DNA of 64,000 nucleotides from Bogoriella caseilytica (GTDB lineage: Bacteria > Actinomycetota > Actinomycetes > Actinomycetales > Actinomycetaceae). The stretch covers positions 2,356,001-2,420,000 of the forward strand of contig NZ_RKHK01000001.1 in the NCBI RefSeq assembly GCF_003752405.1, in the 5' to 3' direction. How positions within the stretch are numbered: position 1 is the stretch's first letter; each line of letters opens with the position of its first letter. A program made the translations under genes and the position numbers. Positions 9,313 through 19,466 of this stretch are shown in pieces. The notes under the pieces were generated by a model. The model did no database searches. It had not been told where the DNA came from and saw nothing but the letters and a program-made list of their open reading frames with translations.

Positions 9313-9416
9313 GAGAAGGAGGTGGTTTGTTACGCCGCTCGCTCGCCGTGCAGAGGCGAGCCGGGAACACTAACCGCGGGGAAGCCGCTTCCCCGTCCGC
9401 AATGAGGAGGACATCC
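9313..9416 (+). promoter_or_regulatory. structured hpf leader with a second strong Shine-Dalgarno
   Basis: AAGGAGG at 9316-9322 sits five bases before a TTG (9327) that is in frame with HPF. Two perfect hairpins follow: GCTCGCC/GGCGAGC (9341-9347, 9355-9361) and CGGGGAAG/CTTCCCCG (9377-9384, 9388-9395). The main start at 9417 has its own GAGGAGG at 9404-9410. The region could encode a 30-residue N-terminal extension or act as a translational leader. Confidence 0.45.
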
Positions 9417-10157
9417 ATGGAGATCGTCGTCACCGGCCGCAATGCCGAGATCAGTGAACGCTTCACTGAGACCGTCGAGACGAAGTTGTCCAAGGTCGAG
9501 CAGCTCGCCCCGAAGGCCCAGCGCATCGAGGTCGAGTTGACCCACGAGCCCAATCCACGCCAGTCCGAGACCTCCGACCGGGTGGAGATCACCGTCCGGG
9601 ATCGTGGGCCGGTGGTGCGCGCTGAGGCGCGGAGCTCCGATCGCTACGGAGCGCTGGACCTGGCCACTGGAAAGCTCCTCGAGCGACTACGTCGCGTGCG
9701 TGACCGTCAGAAGGACCGTCACCGCCCCCGCTCCCGCGGCCGCCGACAGATGGAGCCCGTGCCCGCCGAGGCGATCGTGCCGTTGCCGCAGAGCAATGGC
9801 GTGCCCGAGGCCGCCGGTGACGCCATCGCCCCGGATGTACGGTCCGCGCCCACTCAGCCCGGGGAGGCCATCGAGACGCAGCTGGGCGACTCGCCCGTCC
9901 TGGTGCGGCACAAGCTCCATGACGCCGAACCGATGACGGTCGATCAGGCCCTGTATGAGATGGAGCTGGTCGGGCATCCCTTCTTCCTCTTCATCGACGC
10001 CGACACCGGCCAGCCCTGCGCGGTCTATCACCGCCGCGGCTATACCTACGGCGTTATCCGCCTCAATACCGTGGTGGCCGGCAGTGAAGGGTTGCTGTCC
10101 CAGGACAGCCAGGCCCATTCCACCGTGGAACGCGACCCGGCCTCGATTCTCGGCTGA
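9417..10157 (+). CDS. hpf: long-form ribosome hibernation promoting factor HPF
   Basis: A 246-residue long HPF that binds idle 30S subunits and dimerises ribosomes to 100S particles. The N-terminal S30AE domain begins [17 protein letters not shown] charged linker ([17 protein letters not shown]) follows, then the C-terminal dimerisation domain with [20 protein letters not shown] and [13 protein letters not shown]-type residues ([13 protein letters not shown]). The start was chosen at the ATG seven bases after GAGGAGG. It lies between comF and secA, as in Mycobacterium, where the homologue is stress induced. Confidence 0.96.
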   Translation: MEIVVTGRNAEISERFTETVETKLSKVEQLAPKAQRIEVELTHEPNPRQSETSDRVEITVRDRGPVVRAEARSSDRYGALDLATGKLLERLRRVRDRQKDRHRPRSRGRRQMEPVPAEAIVPLPQSNGVPEAAGDAIAPDVRSAPTQPGEAIETQLGDSPVLVRHKLHDAEPMTVDQALYEMELVGHPFFLFIDADTGQPCAVYHRRGYTYGVIRLNTVVAGSEGLLSQDSQAHSTVERDPASILG

Positions 10158-10202
10158 ACAACGATCGCGGGGTCTCCACCTCGAGCGGCCCGAAGCGGCC
10201 GC

Positions 10203-10239
10203 CACACGGCCGGGCGCGGCATCAGCGCCCGGCCGTGTG
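10203..10239 (+). terminator. GC-rich hairpin terminator after hpf
   Basis: Perfect 15-bp stem CACACGGCCGGGCGC / GCGCCCGGCCGTGTG with a 7-nt loop, 45 bp past the hpf stop. There is no T-tract, which is common for actinobacterial terminator hairpins. Confidence 0.65.
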
Positions 10240-10389
10240 CTGTCACTCCGCAGTGAGCCGGCCGACCGCAGCGGTTCGCGCTCAGCGCAGCACCTCCGTA
10301 CCACGAGGCGCCGGAGTGCGGCCTACCATGGGTCGGGCACCGCATGTGCGATGCCGCAGGCCCAGTTGCCCAAGACGCAAGGAGTCCGA

Positions 10390-13191
<2,802 letters not shown>

Positions 13192-13209
13192 ACCGCCCAT
13201 GACCACGGG

Positions 13210-13248
13210 GCGCGCGGGCCCGGGGCAACCAGCCCCGGGCCCGCGCGC
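13210..13248 (+). terminator. terminator hairpin after secA
   Basis: A 17-bp perfect GC-only stem (13210-13226 and 13232-13248) with an AACCA loop, 18 bp after the secA stop. There is no T-run. It insulates secA from the SigR-type promoter that starts 14 bp later. Confidence 0.75.
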
Positions 13249-13261
13249 GTGAGCTCGAGCG

Positions 13262-13287
13262 GGAATAGCCTGAGGGGGCACCGCGTT
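13262..13287 (+). promoter_or_regulatory. SigR-type promoter upstream of flavin oxidoreductase pair
   Basis: GGAAT at 13262-13266 and GTT at 13285-13287 are separated by exactly 18 bp, the SigR/SigH consensus. The sequence GTTG continues as in the sigR promoter at 29307. Predicted initiation is near 13294, about 57 bases before the GTG of the oxidoreductase. A TTGACT at 13286 could be an alternative -35 element of a housekeeping promoter. Confidence 0.6.
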
Positions 13288-13300
13288 GACTGCGATAGCA

Positions 13301-13324
13301 TGATCGATGCAAACGCATCGATCA
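13301..13324 (+). promoter_or_regulatory. palindromic operator TGATCGATGC-AAAC-GCATCGATCA
   Basis: Perfect 10-bp arms separated by 4 bp, lying just downstream of the predicted transcription start and upstream of the oxidoreductase. Length and symmetry suit a dimeric repressor (MarR, TetR or similar). No such regulator gene is adjacent. Confidence 0.55.
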
Positions 13325-13350
13325 CTGAGCAACCTTCGTCTGGAGCCCTC

Positions 13351-14472
13351 GTGCAATTCGGCATCTTCTCCGTCAGTGACATCACCCCGGATCCCCGTAC
13401 CGGGCGCGCCCCCGATGACACCGAGCGGGTGCGCTCGATGGTCACCATCGCTCAGCACGCCGACCAGGCCGGGCTCGATGTGTTCGCCACGGGGGAGCAC
13501 CACAACCCGCCATTCGTCGCCTCTTCGCCGACCACCTTGCTGGGCTACCTCGCCGGGACGACCGAGAACATCCTGCTCTCGACCTCCACCACGCTGATCA
13601 CCACCAACGACCCGGTGAAGATCGCCGAGGATTACGCGATGCTCCAGGTGCTCGCGAAGGGCCGCATGGATCTGATGATGGGCCGCGGGAACACCGGCCC
13701 GGTCTATCCCTGGTTCGGTCAGGACATCCGGCAGGGCATCAACCTCGCGATCGAGAACTATGCGCTGCTGCGCCGGTTGTGGACCGAGGACGTCGTGGAC
13801 TGGGAGGGCCGTTTCCGTACCCCGCTGCAGGGCTTCACGGCGACGCCCCGCCCTCTCGACGGGGTGGCGCCCTTCGTCTGGCACGGCTCGATCCGCTCGC
13901 CGGAGATCGCCGAGCAGGCTGCCTTCTACGGCGACGGTTTCTTCCACAACAACATCTTCTGGCCCACCACTCACACCAGCCGGATGGTGCAGTACTACCG
14001 CGAACGCTTCGAGCACTACGGGCACGGCCGTGCGGACCAGGCCATTGTGGGCCTGGGCGGACAGTTCTTCGCGCGGAAGAACTCTCAGCAGGCCTGGGAC
14101 GAGTTCCGCCCGTACTTCGACAACGCGCCGGTGTACGGTCACGGGCCCTCGATGGAGGACTTCACCTCTCAGACCCCGCTCACCGTGGGATCCCCCCAGC
14201 AGGTGATCGACCGGTACGCGGCCATGCGGGAGCACGTCGGCGACTACCAGCGCCAGCTGTTCCTGATCGACCACGCCGGCCTGCCGCTGAAGACCGTGCT
14301 GGAGCAGATCGACATCCTGGCCGGGGAGATCGTCCCCGCCCTCCGGCAGGAGTTCGACGCCAAGCGGCCTGAAGGGGTGCCGGCGAATCCGCCGAGCCAT
14401 ACCGAGCGGGTCGCCGCTGGTCGGGATCTGGCCACGGTGGGGGCCGCGCCGGTCAATCGGGATGAGTCCTGA
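13351..14472 (+). CDS. LLM class flavin-dependent oxidoreductase (CE1758-like)
   Basis: A 373-residue luciferase-like monooxygenase fold protein. Typical segments are VQFGIFSVSDITPDP at the N-terminus, GEHHNPPF, STTLITTNDPVKIAEDYAML and MMGRGNTGPVYPWFG. It is followed, with a TGATG overlap, by an FMN reductase of the CE1759 type, forming the two-component LLM/reductase pair in which the reductase would supply FMNH2. The GTG at 13351 follows GGAG and removes a non-conserved 34-residue extension. The substrate is unknown. A SigR-like promoter and a palindrome precede it. Confidence 0.9.
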   Translation: MQFGIFSVSDITPDPRTGRAPDDTERVRSMVTIAQHADQAGLDVFATGEHHNPPFVASSPTTLLGYLAGTTENILLSTSTTLITTNDPVKIAEDYAMLQVLAKGRMDLMMGRGNTGPVYPWFGQDIRQGINLAIENYALLRRLWTEDVVDWEGRFRTPLQGFTATPRPLDGVAPFVWHGSIRSPEIAEQAAFYGDGFFHNNIFWPTTHTSRMVQYYRERFEHYGHGRADQAIVGLGGQFFARKNSQQAWDEFRPYFDNAPVYGHGPSMEDFTSQTPLTVGSPQQVIDRYAAMREHVGDYQRQLFLIDHAGLPLKTVLEQIDILAGEIVPALRQEFDAKRPEGVPANPPSHTERVAAGRDLATVGAAPVNRDES

Positions 14473-15149
14473 TGGTCGCTGGAGAGTCGGGTGCCACGCG
14501 CCGCTCGCTAGTGGCCGTGTCAGCCGGTCTCGGGCAGCCGTCCAGCACGCGGATGCTGGCTGAGCGGCTGCTCGGTGGCACCAGCGATGCTCTGGCAGAG
14601 CAGGGGGTGGGCGTCGACACCGAGATCGTGGAGCTGCGCGGGCATGCCCACGCCATCGTGGATGCGATGCTCACGGGCTTCGCCTCCGGTGAGCTGGACG
14701 AGGTGCTCGGGCGCGTCACCGCGGCTGACGGTCTGATTCTGGTCACCCCGGTGTTCACCACCACCTACTCCGGCCTGTTCAAGTCCTTCCTGGACATCCT
14801 CGATCACGACGCACTCCGGGGCGTGCCCGTGGTGCTCGGCGCCACCGGTGGTACGGCCCGCCACTCGCTGGCACTGGAGTACTCCCTGCGGCCGCTGCTG
14901 ACCTATCTGCGGGCCGAGGTGGTGACGACCTCGGTTTTTGCTGCCACCGAGGACTGGGCCGGTACGGACGCCGGCCCCTCGCCGAAGTCCCACCACGATG
15001 CGGCCCAGACCGAAGGGTTGCCGCGGCGAATCCACCGTGCCGGTCGCGAACTGGCGGACAGGGTTGCGGCGAACCCCGTGCGCCAGTCGGGTGACCTTTT
15101 CGACGGGACGCCCGATTTCGGTCAGATGCTGGGCCAGCTCGGGCATTGA
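14472..15149 (+). CDS. NAD(P)H-dependent FMN reductase, LLM partner (CE1759-like)
   Basis: A 225-residue flavodoxin-like reductase. It shows SAGLGQPSSTRMLAERLL (FMN phosphate loop), LILVTPVFTTTYSGLFKSFLD (flavin ring region) and VVLGATGGTARHSLALEYSL, which are characteristic of LLM-partnered reductases. The start codon overlaps the stop of the monooxygenase gene, so the two should be made together. It probably reduces FMN for the partner. It converges on the Rv3235-family gene 2 bp downstream. Confidence 0.9.
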   Translation: MVAGESGATRRSLVAVSAGLGQPSSTRMLAERLLGGTSDALAEQGVGVDTEIVELRGHAHAIVDAMLTGFASGELDEVLGRVTAADGLILVTPVFTTTYSGLFKSFLDILDHDALRGVPVVLGATGGTARHSLALEYSLRPLLTYLRAEVVTTSVFAATEDWAGTDAGPSPKSHHDAAQTEGLPRRIHRAGRELADRVAANPVRQSGDLFDGTPDFGQMLGQLGH

Positions 15150-15151
15150 GC

Positions 15152-15550
15152 TCAGCCGATCTGCAAGGCGGTCACGCACCATCGGGTGCGGCGCGCCTCC
15201 AGACGCACGGCTGCCGCGCGGAGGTGGGCGCCGTCGTGCAGGATGACGGCGGCCTCGACCACCCCGGGGCTCACCTCGCAGACCCGGACGCGTCGCACCG
15301 TCGCGCGCCGCGGTAGCCGGTGCCGGGGCCTGCGTTCCGGTGGGGCGGCCTGGTGGGCCACGCGATCGTAGAGCGGTGGCGTGAGCCAGCGCATCAGCTG
15401 GCCGGCCGGCCTCAGGCCCTGCAGCACCTCCACCGTGTTGCGCACCAGTGTTCCTGCCCAGGGGGCCGGGTCGGGCAGCTCCGCCGCGGTTGCCGGAGAC
15501 GTCGGCGCCGGTGGGATTGGCTGGGCGGGGGCGATGACTGCTGTGCTCAT
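15152..15550 (-). CDS. Rv3235 family protein
   Basis: A 132-residue small basic protein of the actinobacterial Rv3235 family, with a Pro/Ala-rich N-terminus, then VRNTVEVLQGLRPAGQLMRWLTPPLYDRVA and a beta-rich C-terminus ending RRTRWCVTALQIG (fold reminiscent of cystatin/NTF2-like; inference). The start is the ATG that overlaps the LysM gene stop (ATGA). Function is unknown. Its position near secA and next to a LysM protein suggests an envelope-associated role. Confidence 0.85.
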   Translation of the reverse strand: MSTAVIAPAQPIPPAPTSPATAAELPDPAPWAGTLVRNTVEVLQGLRPAGQLMRWLTPPLYDRVAHQAAPPERRPRHRLPRRATVRRVRVCEVSPGVVEAAVILHDGAHLRAAAVRLEARRTRWCVTALQIG

Positions 15551-16368
15551 GCGTGCTCCTCGGGGTTGACGGCCGGCCTGTCGAGCACCAGGCCGGGGTG
15601 GATGAGATCGGGGTCGTCTCCGATGGCCGCGCGGTTCTCCGCGTACCACTGCGGCCAGGCCGCAGCGATCTCGGCCTCGCCGGCGTCGTCGCCCAGATGT
15701 GTGGCAGCGATGCTCCACAGGCTCTCGCCGGGCTGCACGTCGTGCGTGGCGTGGGAGCTGGGCCCCGCGGTCTCCTCAGATGAGGCGTGGTCAGTTCCTG
15801 GGGGTGCCAGATCGTCGGCAGGCTGGTCGGAAGGGTCCTCTACGGGCTCGTCTGCCGGGCCCGCAGTGTGGTCGGCCGCCACGGCCTCGTGGCTGTCTGC
15901 CGCGGTCTCGGTGACCATCGCTGTCCAGCCGAGGTCCTCGTCGACCTCTGGCGTGGCATGGGCAGGAAGCGCCGTCAGACTTGCTCCCGTGCCAGCCATG
16001 GCCGCACCAAGGATCGCTCGGCGCGCCACGGGGAAGCCCCAGCGGAGGACACCGGCGCGGAGGCACCGTTCGGCGAACCGCGGGTGAGGTGTCACGCAGT
16101 TGCGCCCGGTCGCGGGTGAGGGGCGCAGTCGCCCGCGCTGCACCCTCCGCAGCGTCAGGAGCGCTGCGTAGGTGAGGCCGTGCCATGCGGCGAGCGCGGC
16201 GCCCAGGCCCACGATGGCTACCGCGATGACGTCGGCGGGCGCGGGGGCTGCGCCGAGTGTGGCGATCTGCCCGTGGGTGATCAGGGCGAAGCAGCCGGAG
16301 AGGCCCAGCCCGGCCACGGTGCCGATGGCGGCTCGTCCTCTGTCGTGCGGCATCTGGACCCCCTGCAT
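15547..16368 (-). CDS. LysM domain membrane protein
   Basis: A 273-residue protein. Two hydrophobic segments near the N-terminus (about residues 14-35 and 43-70), a basic loop, a third hydrophobic stretch ending ALPAHA and an acidic Pro/Asp/Glu linker lead to a C-terminal LysM repeat (HDVQPGESLWSIAATHLG ... LIHPGLVL). LysM binds peptidoglycan glycan strands, so the C-terminus is expected outside the membrane. The ATG at 16368 has GGAG six bases upstream. A TTGCCT-N17-TACAAA promoter and an unusual tandem repeat lie in its 5' region. Likely co-transcribed with the Rv3235-family gene. Confidence 0.85.
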   Translation of the reverse strand: MQGVQMPHDRGRAAIGTVAGLGLSGCFALITHGQIATLGAAPAPADVIAVAIVGLGAALAAWHGLTYAALLTLRRVQRGRLRPSPATGRNCVTPHPRFAERCLRAGVLRWGFPVARRAILGAAMAGTGASLTALPAHATPEVDEDLGWTAMVTETAADSHEAVAADHTAGPADEPVEDPSDQPADDLAPPGTDHASSEETAGPSSHATHDVQPGESLWSIAATHLGDDAGEAEIAAAWPQWYAENRAAIGDDPDLIHPGLVLDRPAVNPEEHA

Positions 16369-16385
16369 GTGCGTCTCCGATGGCG

Positions 16386-16410
16386 TTTGATGTCATTTGA
16401 TGATGTTTAA
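16386..16410 (-). repeat. 10-bp-period direct repeats in LysM gene leader
   Basis: On the plus strand TTTGATG occurs at 16386 and 16396, and a degenerate TTTAA copy at 16406: three units at exactly one helical turn. They lie in an AT-rich island between the LysM start codon and its predicted promoter. This pattern suits head-to-tail binding by a small MerR-like/BldC-like protein. Confidence 0.5.
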
Positions 16411-16425
16411 CTCTTGTTGAGAGCA

Positions 16426-16454
16426 TTTGTAGTGCATGAACGACGGACAGGCAA
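16426..16454 (-). promoter_or_regulatory. housekeeping-type promoter for LysM-Rv3235 operon
   Basis: Reading on the minus strand, TTGCCT (16454-16449) and TACAAA (16431-16426) are separated by 17 bp, in an otherwise AT-rich spot. Initiation is predicted near 16419, giving a leader of about 50 nt that contains the 10-bp repeats. Confidence 0.6.
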
Positions 16455-16493
16455 GGGGTGTGGACGGTGGCGGCTGCTCGATAGCGTGGTGCT

Positions 16494-17015
16494 GTGGGAG
16501 AACATGCGCAGGAGTGGGAATCGCTGATCGAGGAGCTGTCGGCTGGCCTGGAGGCGGCTGAGCGTGCAGAACACGCGGTGGTGGCAGCCGAGTTGCTCGA
16601 GGCGGAGACAGCGAGCACTGAGCTCGCTGATCGGCTCCGCGCGCGGCGTGGTGATCAGCTGCGCTTGCGGTTGCGCTCCGGCGACGACGTCGCCGGAATC
16701 GTGCTGGACGCCGGACCGCACTGGGTGCTCCTCGGTGCCGGAAGGCGGCGCTCGCTGGTGCCGATCACAGCGATCCAGATGGCGCAGCCTCTCGGCGCGG
16801 TCGCCCCACCTCCGGGCGAGGTGGATCGGCGCCTGGGCCTGGCCAGGGTGGTACGTGCCATCGCCCGAGAAGGCGCCACCGTGAGCGTGGCATGCGAGGC
16901 CGGGAGCTACTCCGGGCGGATCGTGCGCGTGGGCCGGGACCACCTTGACCTACGCACCGAGGCGGGCGTGCTGACGGTGGCCTTCGGTGCGCTGGCCGTG
17001 GTCAGTTCACTCTGA
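16494..17015 (+). CDS. hypothetical protein with coiled N-terminus and small beta-barrel-like C-terminus
   Basis: A 173-residue protein I cannot assign. Residues 1-50 are an Ala/Glu-rich helix (EEWESLIEEL-like EWESLIEELSAGLEAAERAE). Two similar beta-rich units follow: LRLRLRSGDDVAGIVLDAGPHWVLLG and TVSVACEAGSYSGRIVRVGRDHLDLR, which look like a duplicated Sm/SH3-like barrel strand pattern. There is no signal peptide or membrane segment. It is divergent from the LysM operon and convergent with the HTH gene 18 bp away. GTG start. Confidence 0.7.
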   Translation: MGEHAQEWESLIEELSAGLEAAERAEHAVVAAELLEAETASTELADRLRARRGDQLRLRLRSGDDVAGIVLDAGPHWVLLGAGRRRSLVPITAIQMAQPLGAVAPPPGEVDRRLGLARVVRAIAREGATVSVACEAGSYSGRIVRVGRDHLDLRTEAGVLTVAFGALAVVSSL

Positions 17016-17033
17016 GGGCAACGGGCGCCCGAG

Positions 17034-17255
17034 TCAGTTGGAGTCCAGATCCCCGCCGGCGTCGATCCGCTCACGGGTGCGCTGATACTGCTGCGCGATG
17101 TACTCCTCCAGCGCGGCATCCTCCACGCGCCACTGCCCACGTCCGCCCACCTGAATGGCACGGAGCTCTCCGGAGCGCACCAGTGCGCGGGCTTGAGTCA
17201 CGGACACGGCCAAGGTCTCGGCGACGTCGGCGAGGGTGAGGAAGCGTCCCGGCAT
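17034..17255 (-). CDS. small helix-turn-helix DNA-binding protein (excisionase/BldC-like)
   Basis: A 73-residue protein that is almost entirely one MerR-like winged HTH: FLTLADVAETLAVSVTQARAL (helix-turn-helix), SGELRAIQVGGRGQWRVEDAALEEYI (wing and terminal helix). It belongs to the excisionase-like superfamily that includes BldC, which binds tandem direct repeats cooperatively. The 10-bp repeats upstream of the LysM gene, 0.6 kb away, are a possible target. No integrase is nearby, so a phage excision role is unlikely. Confidence 0.85.
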   Translation of the reverse strand: MPGRFLTLADVAETLAVSVTQARALVRSGELRAIQVGGRGQWRVEDAALEEYIAQQYQRTRERIDAGGDLDSN

Positions 17256-17383
17256 GGTCCCATGATCGCACCCTCACCGCTGAGCCCGGCACCCGCAGGT
17301 CCTCTTGTGGAAAACTCGGTGCGAGCTTGGCGAAACTCCCATCCCACGGCACCATGTGCTCACCACATGAACCATCTGGGGGG

Positions 17384-18103
17384 ATGATGACGGCCAACGA
17401 ACCGCCGACCGCGCGTCGCATGCGCCGGCCGGGCTGGCGCGATCCACGACTGGGCGTGGGCGTGGCCCTCGTGGCCGCCTCGGTCGCTCTTGGTGTCTGG
17501 GCCGTGCGCGATGCCGGTGCCACCGAACCGGTCTACGCCACCGCCGAGGCGGTGATGCCCGGCGCAGTGGTCCAGGCGGAGGATCTTGTGCTGCGCGAGG
17601 TGCGCCTGGGTGAGGTGGGCGACCACTACCTACGCCCGGGCGAACTCGAGGGCGCGGCCACCATGCTGCGCGCGATCGGCCCAGGTGAGCTGTTGCCACG
17701 CGGCGCGGTCGGGCAGCCCGGCGCCACCGGCATGCGGCCCCTGGTCGTCGAGCTCGACGGCGCCTTGCCCACTCAGCTGCCCCCGGGCACCAGCGTGGAC
17801 CTGTGGCGCCTCCCGTCCGCCTCCTCCGCGCGCGAGGAGGCGGAGCATCCGGCCCTGGTCGTCGAGGATGTCATCATCGCCGAGGTCCTCGACGATGACG
17901 GGATGTTCCTCAGCGGACGGGCCACTGCCGTGGAACTGCTGATCCCGGGTGAGTCGCTCGCCGACGCGCTCGCGGCGGTGGCGGCCGAGGGCAGCCTCGT
18001 GGTGGTCCCGGTGGCGCCCTCAGGTGGAGGTATCGAGCTCGAGGAGCGTGGCGACGTCGACACCGTTTCCGAGGCCGACGAGGGTGCGGCGGGCGCGCCA
18101 TGA
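17384..18103 (+). CDS. SAF domain protein (CpaB-like)
   Basis: A 239-residue single-pass membrane protein. One TM (LGVGVALVAASVALGVWAV) is followed by a SAF domain (VYATAEAVMPGAVVQAEDLVL ... LGEVGDHYLRPGEL, AIGPGELLPRGAV) as in CpaB, the periplasmic partner in Flp/Tad pili. A short acidic C-terminus overlaps the next gene by ATGA. GGGGGG immediately precedes two consecutive ATGs (17384, 17387); either could start. A CATGTG/CACATG hairpin lies at 17353-17369. No pilin, CpaF or TadB/C gene is in the window. Confidence 0.8.
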   Translation: MMTANEPPTARRMRRPGWRDPRLGVGVALVAASVALGVWAVRDAGATEPVYATAEAVMPGAVVQAEDLVLREVRLGEVGDHYLRPGELEGAATMLRAIGPGELLPRGAVGQPGATGMRPLVVELDGALPTQLPPGTSVDLWRLPSASSAREEAEHPALVVEDVIIAEVLDDDGMFLSGRATAVELLIPGESLADALAAVAAEGSLVVVPVAPSGGGIELEERGDVDTVSEADEGAAGAP

Positions 18104-19386
18104 AGACCGGCGTGCTCCTCGCCCTGCCGGAGAAGCTCGAGGTGGCGCTGATCCGCCAGCTCAGTGCACCGGGCTCCTCTGCCGAGGTGGTGCGCCGCTG
18201 CGCGGACATTCCCGAAGTGCTCGCCGCAGCCGGCGCCGGAATCGCCACCCTGGCCGTGATCCGCGATGAGCTGGCCGACCGCCAGCTGGTCGCTCAGTTG
18301 CGTGACCTCGGATGCCGCACCCTCGTGGTGGCTGCCGACCCTCCCGCTCTCACGCGCAGCAGCGCCCTGGGGGCCGCAGCAGCCGAACCGGCCGGATCTG
18401 CCACCGCTCTGGCTGAGACCATTGAGCGGCTCGCCGGCCCGGAAGGTGAGCAGGGTGCTGAGTTGCCAGCAGAACCGCCGGCCCTGGTTGCGGGTGAGGA
18501 CGAGACACTCGTGGCTGAGGAACCCGGGAGTGTCAGCGGGCGGGTGATTGCGGTGTGGGGTCCTCCGGGCGCTCCGGGGCGCACGAGTGTGGCCGTGAAC
18601 CTGGCGCACGCGCTGGCCGATATCGGGGAAAGCGCTGCACCGGTGATCCTGGCCGACGCCGACACCCAAGCACCATCGGTGGCGCAGACCCTCGGCATTC
18701 TCGCCGACTCCTCCGCCATCGCGGCCGTGTCCCGCCTGGCCGGCACGGGGCGGCTGGAGCCACAGAGCCTCCTGCGTGCCTGTCCCAGCCTGGGGGAGCG
18801 GCTCCATGTCATGACGGGACTGACTCGCGCGGCGCGATGGCGAGAGCTGCCCGCCGCCGCACTGGACACGGTGTGGGAGGTCGCCCGCGCGGCTGCGGCC
18901 TGGACCGTGATCGACATCGGATCCGCCCTGGATGAGCCGGACGAGGGGATGCCCAGCTACGGAGGCAAGCGCCACGAGGCCACGATGTCGGCGCTCGAAG
19001 GAGCCGACACCGTGGTGATCGTGGGCGCAGGCGACCCGACCGGGGTGAGACGACTGGTCGCCGCCCTGGCAGAGGCCGAAGACGCCGGGCTGGCCTTCGA
19101 CGAGCGGGTGGTGGTGGTCAACCGGGTCCGTGCGAGTGCCAGTGGCGGCCCGCCGAAACGCACCGTGCACGAGGCGCTGGCACGTTTCGCCGGCGTGGAG
19201 GACGCGATCCTGGTCCCCGAGGACGGGCCCGTTTACGACAGAGCGATGCTCGAAGGGCGCGCACTGAGCGAGGTGGCGCCGGACTCCGCGGCCTGGCAGG
19301 GGATCGAACTCCTGGCCGCACGGCTTGCCGGCGAGCGGAGGCGCCGACGTCGTCGGCGCGGCCTTCTGGCTCGCGCCCAGCCGTGA
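18100..19386 (+). CDS. CpaE-like ParA/MinD-type P-loop protein with atypical Walker A
   Basis: A 428-residue protein. Residues 1-110 form a receiver-like alpha/beta domain without phospho-acceptor context. The second half is a ParA/MinD fold: GPPGAPGRTSVAVNLA at about 154-169, DADTQAP, WTVIDIGS and VVVVNRVRAS. The P-loop has Arg161 where ParA/MinD proteins carry Lys before Thr, and lacks the N-terminal signature Lys. A very basic RRRRRRR stretch near the C-terminus could bind membrane or nucleic acid. The pairing with a SAF protein resembles CpaB-CpaE of Tad systems; whether it hydrolyses ATP is open. Confidence 0.82.
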   Translation: MKTGVLLALPEKLEVALIRQLSAPGSSAEVVRRCADIPEVLAAAGAGIATLAVIRDELADRQLVAQLRDLGCRTLVVAADPPALTRSSALGAAAAEPAGSATALAETIERLAGPEGEQGAELPAEPPALVAGEDETLVAEEPGSVSGRVIAVWGPPGAPGRTSVAVNLAHALADIGESAAPVILADADTQAPSVAQTLGILADSSAIAAVSRLAGTGRLEPQSLLRACPSLGERLHVMTGLTRAARWRELPAAALDTVWEVARAAAAWTVIDIGSALDEPDEGMPSYGGKRHEATMSALEGADTVVIVGAGDPTGVRRLVAALAEAEDAGLAFDERVVVVNRVRASASGGPPKRTVHEALARFAGVEDAILVPEDGPVYDRAMLEGRALSEVAPDSAAWQGIELLAARLAGERRRRRRRRGLLARAQP

Positions 19387-19466
19387 CATCGGGAGGAGTC
19401 GTCCCGCGCGTGGCCGCGTCGCGCCAGATGCTGCGCTCCACGCCTGGCGGCTGACAGACTGGCGGC

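Noticed and set aside
9955-10389. Upstream in-frame extension of SecA
   Set aside because: Overlaps hpf and crosses a terminator hairpin; the GTG at 10390 has AAGGAG and gives the canonical N-terminus.
17034-17255. Excisionase-like HTH as a sign of a prophage or integrative element
   Set aside because: No integrase, attachment-site repeat or phage gene nearby; flanking genes are chromosomal and the HTH is better read as a small regulator.
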